Origin: CAYSCZ01 sp964429655
GTDB taxonomy: Bacteria; Bacteroidota; Bacteroidia; Cytophagales; Cyclobacteriaceae
Reading direction: 5' to 3'
DNA: 9,709 nt
NCBI GenBank assembly: GCA_964429655.1
Contig: CAYSCZ010000091.1
Coordinates: forward strand, 1-9,709
Numbering within the stretch: the first letter of the stretch is position 1; every line of letters begins with the position of its first letter. The position numbers were made by a program, and so were the translations under genes. Shown piece after piece: positions 1 to 5,966 of this stretch. Below the pieces are notes generated by a model. It was not told the DNA's origin. It made no database searches and saw nothing but the letters and a program-made list of their open reading frames with translations.

Positions 1-1
1 C

Positions 2-505
2 GACCCATTAATTCTAATTCCTTTAAATAATGGATTTTATGAATTTCAACAGCCCGACGGCTTCATTGATACGAAAGGTATTGAAACAAACATAAAGCTG
101 GCTTATGGAGACCTAGCCCTTTTTGTAGGTTATACATTAGCAGATGTAAACAAGCATTATAATGGAATAAAGAGCACTTTTCCATTGGTTTCAACACACC
201 GATTGAATAACGTATTAATGTATGAGGTGGAGGAAAAATGGAAAATAGGATTGGAGGCCTATTACTTTAGCCCTCAAAAATTGAATGATGGAGCAACTGG
301 CAGACAGTATTGGCTTTTTGGGTTTATGGCTGAAAAGCTATGGGACAATTTTTCGATATTTATAAACTTTGAAAACTTTGGAGATACCAGGCAAACAGGC
401 TTTGATACCATATTTACTGGTTCAATTACTAATCCGGAATTCAGGGATATTTATGCTCCTGTTGATGGCTTTGTGATTAATGGAGGGATTAAAATAAAGT
501 TATAA
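2..505 (+). CDS. TonB-dependent receptor, C-terminal part of the beta-barrel (5' end outside window)
   Basis: The reading frame is open from base 2 to the TAA at 503-505, giving about 167 residues of a protein whose start lies upstream of the window. The translation alternates aromatic/hydrophobic and polar residues as outer-membrane beta-strands do. It contains barrel-like segments such as GLEAYYFSPQ and LFGFMAEKLW, a near-terminal FINFENFGDTRQ segment resembling the N(L/I)FD/GD(T/K)R element of TonB-dependent receptors, and a short last strand ending in KIKL. These proteins use TonB energy to import siderophores, cofactors or glycans through the outer membrane. The substrate cannot be told from this part: the plug domain, TonB box and any carboxypeptidase-like N-terminal domain are outside the window. 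A TTG at 185 would be only an internal codon, not the start. The family call is based on recognition of strand pattern and C-terminal motif. Confidence 0.8.
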   Translation, partial: DPLILIPLNNGFYEFQQPDGFIDTKGIETNIKLAYGDLALFVGYTLADVNKHYNGIKSTFPLVSTHRLNNVLMYEVEEKWKIGLEAYYFSPQKLNDGATGRQYWLFGFMAEKLWDNFSIFINFENFGDTRQTGFDTIFTGSITNPEFRDIYAPVDGFVINGGIKIKL

Positions 506-686
506 TTTTACCTATCAAAGGTTTGAATTTGGGTACAACAAAAGTAGAAAGGGCAGCAGGTAAGGCGTGTATAAGTAATAGCGGTGAAGTGGTAAATTCA
601 AAGTTTGTGCATATAGTAAACTTTTGTGGTGAAGGACAGTTAATCACTCTGAAATTCGCTACTGCTCTCATACTTTTGAGCAAAAA
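506..686. other. Intergenic stretch with no confident gene
   Basis: This stretch lies between the receptor stop codon and the presumed left end of the IS3 remnant. Two overlapping frames stay open, one on the plus strand (about 523-699, no ATG) and one on the minus strand (489-683, 64 codons). Neither has a domain I recognise or a convincing start. No hairpin followed by a T-run was seen after the receptor gene. It may be gene debris, as the neighbouring bases to the right are a patchwork of fragments. Confidence 0.4.
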
Positions 687-849
687 TGACCCATCCTAAA
701 ATATGTCTACACTTAAACATGTAGATATGTATAAAAATAACAAGACCGTAAGACGGTATAGCGAAAGCTTCAAATTAAAAGTTTTAAACGAACTTTGCCA
801 AGGACATTGTTCCAAAGCACAACTTGCAAAACTGTATGGCATCAACTCT
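687..849 (+). mobile_element. IS3-family insertion sequence, 5' remnant with truncated orfA
   Basis: The ATG at 727 (or 703 in the same frame) opens a protein whose first ~40 residues match the OrfA helix-turn-helix protein of IS3-family elements: TVRRYSESFKLKVLNEL, then a basic/polar helix, then AQLAKLYGIN. OrfA binds the element ends, and orfB (the DDE transposase) normally follows by -1 frameshift. Here homology stops at the second helix, around base 846, and the frame runs into unrelated sequence. OrfB is absent and no right end is visible. The left end is probably the TGACCCA at 687, as IS3-family ends usually begin TG; this boundary is inferred. The leader has a small inverted repeat (TCTAC/GTAGA, 706-725). 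The remnant cannot transpose. Confidence 0.75.
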
Positions 850-1295
850 TATTTGCATCCTGACCAAACCGAAGGTATCCCAGAAGTATTTGATATTGAA
901 CCCAGATTTGTCATTGGAATTTTGTCATGAAGGGTTAAAGCCCAAAGAATCAGGCACTTAGGTCGAGGAGGCATAGCATCGCTATGGTGACGAGCCAATA
1001 ACATGTTAAGTGTCTGATTTGAAGTGATTTAACCATGTAATAGAAAGTCTAATGACAATTCTGGGTTGAACATATATTTCCGAAAAAGTGGCAACATACA
1101 AATTACAATGGTTGGTGTTTAGAAGATGCTAATGACTATCTCGACAGATTTAGAAATAAAATTGTGTTTGAGAAAAAGTTAAATATTCAAGCAGGTAATG
1201 GATATTTTGGAATAAAAAAACAAAAATACAGTCTATCAAAAATTGCGACTGTTTTAGACTTGGCTAATTCAAACCTGGCCATAACTACTTTTTGA
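850..1295 (+). pseudogene. DUF1524 (GmrSD-type HNH nuclease) C-terminal fragment, split by a MITE
   Basis: The fragment is in two pieces, about 850-900 and 1071-1295. If the 165-bp element and one copy of its 5-bp duplication (901-1070) are removed on paper, the two pieces join in frame. They then read ...PEVFDIE|HIFPKKW..., followed by NGW, LDRFRNKIVFEKKLNIQAG, NGYF and a lysine-rich segment. That order (I-E-H-I-x-P-x-x-W, then R-x-x-N-x-x-x-x-E-K-x-x-N-I-x-A-x-N-x-x-F, then K) matches the DUF1524 HNH-like nuclease domain found at the C-terminus of DUF262/GmrSD proteins, which cut modified foreign DNA. The N-terminal DUF262 ATPase part is missing, replaced by IS3 sequence around base 846-856. 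The frame stops at TGA 1293-1295, earlier than I would expect for the family. This was a dead fragment by the time, or before, the element landed in it. The domain call is from motif recognition. Confidence 0.72.
901..1065 (+). mobile_element. 165-bp MITE-like element, copy 1
   Basis: The element is non-coding. It begins CCCAGATTTGTCATTGGA, and its other end read in reverse complement begins CCCAGAATTGTCATTAGA, so the terminal inverted repeats match at about 19 of 22 positions. It is flanked by TTGAA at 896-900 and 1066-1070, a 5-bp target-site duplication. The interior is also palindromic: AATCAGGCACTTA (948-960) pairs with TAAGTGTCTGATT (1007-1019), and the tip is a perfect CATAGC-ATC-GCTATG hairpin (972-986). 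It differs from copy 2 (5643-5807, opposite orientation) at two positions by eye: G at 947, and one T/A difference near 1030. No transposase is encoded, so movement would need one supplied in trans. The element interrupts the DUF1524 fragment. Confidence 0.9.
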
Positions 1296-1418
1296 TTAGA
1301 AATATGATCCCCGGATTTGCTATATTGAACAATGAATTATCAGAAACAATATAGTCAGTTCAATATTTTATCTGATTGGATCTTCGATATTAATTATACC
1401 TAAGTAAACACTTCAATT
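1296..1418 (+). promoter_or_regulatory. Leader region upstream of dnaE with a 9-bp inverted repeat
   Basis: This is an AT-rich gap between the broken DUF1524 fragment and dnaE. A perfect inverted repeat, ATATTGAAC (1322-1330) and GTTCAATAT (1358-1366), encloses 27 bases. A second shorter pair, ATCAGA (1339-1344) and TCTGAT (1371-1376), is interleaved with it. These could be operator half-sites or alternative stems in the leader RNA. No clear Bacteroidota TTG/TAnnTTTG promoter pair was found and there is no Shine-Dalgarno sequence before the dnaE ATG, which is usual in this phylum. The dnaE promoter presumably lies here or within the upstream debris. Confidence 0.35.
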
Positions 1419-4400
1419 ATGTACCTAATCTTCGACACGGAAACCACCGGCTTGCCACACAACTACTCAGCCCCGGTCACTGACCTGGACAACTGGCCGC
1501 GTCTGGTACAAATAGCCTGGCAACTTCATGGCCCTGATGGCAAACTGCTAAACCACAAAAATTATATTATCAAGCCTGATGGGTTCACCATTCCTTTCTT
1601 CTCGCAGAAAGTGCATGGCATCTCCACTAAAAGAGCTACAGATGAAGGGCATGACCTCAATAAAGTGTTAAATACATTTCTCACTGATGTAGACAAAACC
1701 CAGCTTATAGTCGGTCATAACATATCGTTTGATACGCGGATTATTGGAGCAGAACTGATCCGTACAAACCTCGAAAATAAGCTGCTGGACATAAAAACTC
1801 TGGACACCTCGGAGGTGTCTGTTGACTTCTGTCAATTAGCCGGAGGGCTGGGTGGTAAGCTTAAAAAACCTAAGCTGGTGGAGTTGCATGAAAAATTGTT
1901 TGGGGAACCTTTCGAGGATGCCCATGATGCAGCCTATGATGTAGAAGCGACCAGCAAGTGCTTCTTTGGCCTCCTGAAAGAAAGCGTCATCAGGCCGTTT
2001 GATGATACTGTAATTGATGAAATCAACTATGAAGCACCGCAGCTAAAAGCTGCTAATTTTGCCCAAAAACAAAAAAAGAGCAGTGGCACACTGGATAAAA
2101 AAGTCGATGTAAAGGATATCCAGGGTCCTTTTTGCCACCTGCACCTGCACAGTCAGTTTTCTATTCTTCAAGCTACACCTAACATTAAAGGCATTATTGA
2201 AAAAACAAATGCTTATGGGATGCCTGCCGTTGCCCTCACCGACCTTGGAAATATGTTTGGGGCCTTTCAATTTGTCAGGGAAGCATTGAAAAATGAAATA
2301 AAACCCATAGTTGGTTGTGAGTTTTTTATTTCACAGGAACGCAAAAAGACAAGGTTTACTAAAGACAATCCCGACAAAAGATATAACCAGGTGTTACTTG
2401 CCAAGAATAGAACAGGATATAACAATCTTGCCAGGTTAAGTTCACTGGGTTATGTAGAAGGTCTCTATGGTTTATTCCCAAGGATTGACAAAGATTTGAT
2501 TGTACAGTATAAAGAAGGGCTGATCGCTTTATCTGGAAATATGTCCAGCGAGATTCCACATTTGATCCTGAATGTTGGGGAGCATCAGGCAGAAGAGGCC
2601 CTGCAATGGTGGCTGGAGATATTTGAAGATGATTTTTACATTGAAGTTTCCCGTCACCATCTGGAAGCTGAGAACCACCTAAACGAAATCTTATTATCCT
2701 TCGCTGAAAAATACCAGGTAAAAGTAATAGCTGCTAACGATGTTTATTATCTGGATGAAAAAGATGCTGAAGCCCATGATGTATTGCTTTGTATAAAAGA
2801 AAATGAAAAGAAAAGCACGGAAATAGGCCGGGGACGTGGTTATCGCTTTGGATTTCCAAACCATCATTATTACTTCAAATCACAAGATGAGATGAAGGAG
2901 CTGTACCTCGACATACCGGAGGCCATCGAAAACATTAAAGAGGTGGTGGACAAGGTGGAGCTATATGAGTTGGAACGTCCGGTATTGCTACCAAAATATA
3001 ATATTCCACAAGAATTTCAGGATGAAAAAGACCTGGATGATGGTGGAAACCGTGGCGAAAACAATTATTTACGCCATTTAACTTATGAGGGAGCAAAAAA
3101 GCGGTATAGAGCCATTACAGATGAAATAAGAGAACGGTTAGACTTTGAATTGGCAACCATAGAGCGTACCGGGTATCCTGGATACTTTCTCATCGTGCAG
3201 GATTTTACATCCAAAGCCCGGGAAATGAACGTGGCAGTCGGGCCCGGCAGAGGTTCGGCGCCAGGTTCAGCCGTAGCTTATTGCATAGACATCACCAATG
3301 TTGATCCCATCAAATATGACCTGCTGTTCGAGCGGTTCCTAAATCCGGATAGAATATCCTTACCGGATATTGACATCGACTTTGATGACGAGGGAAGGGA
3401 AAAAGTTATTGAGTATGTGATCAATAAATACGGCAAGAACCAGGTTGCACAAATAATCACTTATGGAACTATGGCCGCCAAGTCATCCATCCGGGATGCA
3501 GGCCGGGTGATGGAGCTACCCTTACCCGAGACGGATGCCATCGCAAAACTAATTCCCGAAAAACCGGGAACATCACTCTCCAAAGCACTTGAAGAGGTAG
3601 ATGAGTTGAAGCAGATTAAGTCCTCAGATAGCCTTCCCGGTAAGGTGCTAAAACAAGCCGAGGTGTTGGAGGGATCCCTTAGAAATACAGGCACACACGC
3701 TTGCGGTGTGATCATCACCCCAGGTGATATCACTGAGTACATACCAGTCTTAACCAACAAGGACTCTGACATGTTGATCACCCAATTTGACAACAGCGTG
3801 GTAGAAGATGCCGGCATGCTTAAAATGGACTTTCTGGGTTTGAAAACACTGTCCATTATCAAAACAGCTATTGAGAATATAAAAGCCAGTCACGGCATAA
3901 CCATCGACCCGGACAAAATACCATTAGATGATCCTAAAACCTACAAACTCTATCAATGGGGGGCAACCAATGGCACCTTCCAGTTTGAATCTGCCGTCAT
4001 GCAAAAGCACTTACGTGCTTTAAAACCTGACCGCTTTGAGGACCTCATCGCTATGAATGCCCTATACAGGCCGGGGCCTAAGGAATACATCCCTAATTTC
4101 ATTTCCAGAAAACACGGCAATGAAAAAATCACCTATGACTTAGATGAGATGGAAGAATTCCTGGCGGAGACATACGGAATTACCGTTTACCAGGAGCAGG
4201 TGATGCTACTCTCCCAGAAGTTGGCAGGATTTACCAAAGGGCAGGCTGACGCTCTTAGGAAAGGTATGGGCAAGAAGAAAAAAGCGATCATTGATGAGCT
4301 AAAACCTAAGTTTTTTGATGGTTGCAATAAAAATGGTTTTGATGAAAAAGTTGTAAAAAAAATCTGGGACGACTGGGAAGCATTCGCTGAGTATGCCTTT

Positions 4401-5642
4401 AATAAATCCCACTCCACCTGCTATTCTGTAATTGCTTTTCAAACCGCTTACCTGAAAGCTAACTATCCCGCAGAATACATGGCTGCTGTACTAACCCACA
4501 ACCAAAGTGATATCAGTAAGGTGACCTTCTTTATGGAGGAATGCAGAAATACAGGCATCAAAGTACTAGGCCCGCATCTCAATGAATCAGGTATACATTT
4601 CACGGTTAATAAGGAAGGAGTGATAAGGTTTGGCTTAGGGGCAATCAAGGGAACGGGAGAGGCGGCAGTTCAGGCAATCATCAGTGAACGGAAAGCAAAA
4701 GGTCCTTACAAAGATATTTTTGATTTCTCAAAAAGGGTTAATCTAAGGGCTGTCAATAAAAAAACATTTGAAGCGCTGGCCCGGTCCGGTGCCTTTGACT
4801 GCTTTGAGGAATATCACAGGAGGCAATACCTGGATGCTGCCAACACTGAAGGAACCCTGATTGAGAAATCCATTAAATATGCCAATAAAATGCACCAGGA
4901 AGTGGAAAGCGCACAGGTCTCCTTATTTGTTGGAACGGAATCCCAGGAAATTGCCAGGCCAAGAATAGAGCCGCTGGAGCCTTATTCAGAGATTGAAAAG
5001 TTAAATATCGAAAAGGAAGTAGTTGGACTATACATCTCAGGTCATCCACTAGAAGCTTATCAATTTGAGCTTGATAAGTTCTGCAACGCCACACTCCATG
5101 ACCTGAATGACCCGGAAAAACTTAAGGACATGAAAAACATCAAACTGGGAGGGATTGTGACCAATATTGAGCACAGAACATCCAAAAAGGGGAATCCTTT
5201 CGGTAGGTTCATCTTGGAGGATTTTAGTGGCAACTACACTTTTACCTTATTTTCAAAAAATTACCTTAAATTCAAAACTTACTTGGAACCTAATTGGTTC
5301 CTCTACATGCAAGGCCATATGCAAAAAAGCTGGCGTGGCGACCAGCTTGAATTCAACATCACAGAAATAAACCACCTGGGAGAAATAAGGGATCAACTTA
5401 CAAAATCAGTGAAGCTTAATTTACGGTTAGAGGATATTAATGAACAATTGGTGGAACAGTTAAGCAAATTATCCAGTGATAACCCTGGCAATAGCCCGCT
5501 AAAATTATTCGTAAATACCAGGAATGATGATGAAAAACTGGTCTTAGACATGCGATCCAGGAAGTTCAAGGTCCAACCAAATAATGATTTCATTAAAAGC
5601 CTTGAAGCGCTCCCGGAAATTACTTACACCATCGAAGTTTAA
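1419..5642 (+). CDS. dnaE: DNA polymerase III alpha subunit with fused N-terminal DEDDh exonuclease
   Basis: This is the 1407-residue catalytic subunit of the replicative polymerase. Residues 1-190 are a DnaQ-like 3'-5' exonuclease with all DEDDh residues: D6 and E8 (FDTETTG), D105 (ISFD), H169 and D174 (HDAAYD). Residues ~238-450 are the PHP domain; it keeps the HLHLH start, E301 and D441 but has lost several other metal ligands. The polymerase core has VGPGRGSAPGS (607-617), PDIDIDF (649-655) and D804 in KMDFLGL, matching E. coli D401/D403/D555. Next come the fingers, a helix-hairpin-helix (about 1068-1088), a beta-clamp-binding QVSLF (1166-1170), an OB-fold (about 1242-1320) and a C-terminal tail. 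The ATG at 1419 is the only sensible start, since the exonuclease motif begins at residue 4. The added domain makes it longer than E. coli DnaE (1160 aa), so it could proofread without a separate epsilon subunit. The TAA stop (5640-5642) lies inside the target duplication of MITE copy 2. Confidence 0.97.
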   Translation: MYLIFDTETTGLPHNYSAPVTDLDNWPRLVQIAWQLHGPDGKLLNHKNYIIKPDGFTIPFFSQKVHGISTKRATDEGHDLNKVLNTFLTDVDKTQLIVGHNISFDTRIIGAELIRTNLENKLLDIKTLDTSEVSVDFCQLAGGLGGKLKKPKLVELHEKLFGEPFEDAHDAAYDVEATSKCFFGLLKESVIRPFDDTVIDEINYEAPQLKAANFAQKQKKSSGTLDKKVDVKDIQGPFCHLHLHSQFSILQATPNIKGIIEKTNAYGMPAVALTDLGNMFGAFQFVREALKNEIKPIVGCEFFISQERKKTRFTKDNPDKRYNQVLLAKNRTGYNNLARLSSLGYVEGLYGLFPRIDKDLIVQYKEGLIALSGNMSSEIPHLILNVGEHQAEEALQWWLEIFEDDFYIEVSRHHLEAENHLNEILLSFAEKYQVKVIAANDVYYLDEKDAEAHDVLLCIKENEKKSTEIGRGRGYRFGFPNHHYYFKSQDEMKELYLDIPEAIENIKEVVDKVELYELERPVLLPKYNIPQEFQDEKDLDDGGNRGENNYLRHLTYEGAKKRYRAITDEIRERLDFELATIERTGYPGYFLIVQDFTSKAREMNVAVGPGRGSAPGSAVAYCIDITNVDPIKYDLLFERFLNPDRISLPDIDIDFDDEGREKVIEYVINKYGKNQVAQIITYGTMAAKSSIRDAGRVMELPLPETDAIAKLIPEKPGTSLSKALEEVDELKQIKSSDSLPGKVLKQAEVLEGSLRNTGTHACGVIITPGDITEYIPVLTNKDSDMLITQFDNSVVEDAGMLKMDFLGLKTLSIIKTAIENIKASHGITIDPDKIPLDDPKTYKLYQWGATNGTFQFESAVMQKHLRALKPDRFEDLIAMNALYRPGPKEYIPNFISRKHGNEKITYDLDEMEEFLAETYGITVYQEQVMLLSQKLAGFTKGQADALRKGMGKKKKAIIDELKPKFFDGCNKNGFDEKVVKKIWDDWEAFAEYAFNKSHSTCYSVIAFQTAYLKANYPAEYMAAVLTHNQSDISKVTFFMEECRNTGIKVLGPHLNESGIHFTVNKEGVIRFGLGAIKGTGEAAVQAIISERKAKGPYKDIFDFSKRVNLRAVNKKTFEALARSGAFDCFEEYHRRQYLDAANTEGTLIEKSIKYANKMHQEVESAQVSLFVGTESQEIARPRIEPLEPYSEIEKLNIEKEVVGLYISGHPLEAYQFELDKFCNATLHDLNDPEKLKDMKNIKLGGIVTNIEHRTSKKGNPFGRFILEDFSGNYTFTLFSKNYLKFKTYLEPNWFLYMQGHMQKSWRGDQLEFNITEINHLGEIRDQLTKSVKLNLRLEDINEQLVEQLSKLSSDNPGNSPLKLFVNTRNDDEKLVLDMRSRKFKVQPNNDFIKSLEALPEITYTIEV

Positions 5643-5807
5643 CCCAGAATTGTCATTAGACTTTCTATTACATGGTTTAATCACTTCAAATCAGACACTT
5701 AACATGTTATTGGCTCGTCACCATAGCGATGCTATGCCTCCTCGACCTAAGTGCCTGATTTTTTGGGCTTTAACCCTTCATGACAAAATTCCAATGACAA
5801 ATCTGGG
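5643..5807 (-). mobile_element. 165-bp MITE-like element, copy 2 (inverted), abutting the dnaE stop codon
   Basis: This is the reverse complement of copy 1, the same 165-bp length, with two differences by eye. It is flanked by TTTAA at 5638-5642 and 5808-5812, its own 5-bp target duplication. The left TTTAA contains the dnaE stop codon TAA, so insertion left the dnaE protein unchanged and placed a long imperfect hairpin directly after the stop. The internal pair AATCAGACACTTA (5689-5701) and TAAGTGCCTGATT (5748-5760) and the GCTATG-type tip are retained. It probably becomes part of the dnaE transcript and could affect termination or 3' end stability; this is inference. No protein is encoded. 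Confidence 0.92.
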
Positions 5808-5878
5808 TTTAACATCAAATGTAAAAAGTATGATGTTATCCGCACCATCTCCCCTCAGTCAGTGCTCTAAACCCTGCC

Positions 5879-5925
5879 GCCGGCCAAGCCTGCTGTCCGC
5901 ATACCCATTTCGGTCTTGGCCCGGC
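5879..5925. repeat. GC-rich inverted repeat between the convergent genes dnaE and asnA
   Basis: GCCGGCCAAG (5879-5888) is the reverse complement of CTTGGCCCGGC (5915-5925) apart from one extra C. The two enclose 26 bases. In an otherwise AT-rich intergenic region this stands out and could form a stem between the converging transcripts of dnaE and asnA. No T-run follows on either strand, so it is not a classical intrinsic terminator. The rest of 5808-5966 shows no gene. Confidence 0.45.
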
Positions 5926-5966
5926 TCCTAAGGCAAATTAAACCCCCATCTTCACAAGTTCATCAA

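Noticed and set aside
896..1070. CRISPR or phage attachment site interpretation of the repeat
   Set aside because: The copies are widely spaced, in both orientations, and have transposon-type inverted ends with target duplications; no spacers, cas genes or integrase are present.
3461..3862. 133-codon minus-strand frame
   Set aside because: It lies wholly antisense to the conserved polymerase core of dnaE and is a shadow of its codon use.
5167..5370. 67-codon plus-strand frame
   Set aside because: It lies inside dnaE in a different frame, opposite the conserved OB-fold coding.
901..5807. A composite transposon carrying dnaE, bounded by two inverted copies of the repeat
   Set aside because: Each copy has its own distinct 5-bp duplication (TTGAA and TTTAA), which shows two independent insertions rather than the two ends of one unit.
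5584..5931. 115-codon plus-strand frame
   Set aside because: It overlaps the end of dnaE in another frame and runs through the non-coding MITE and the GC-rich repeat; it has no protein-like pattern.
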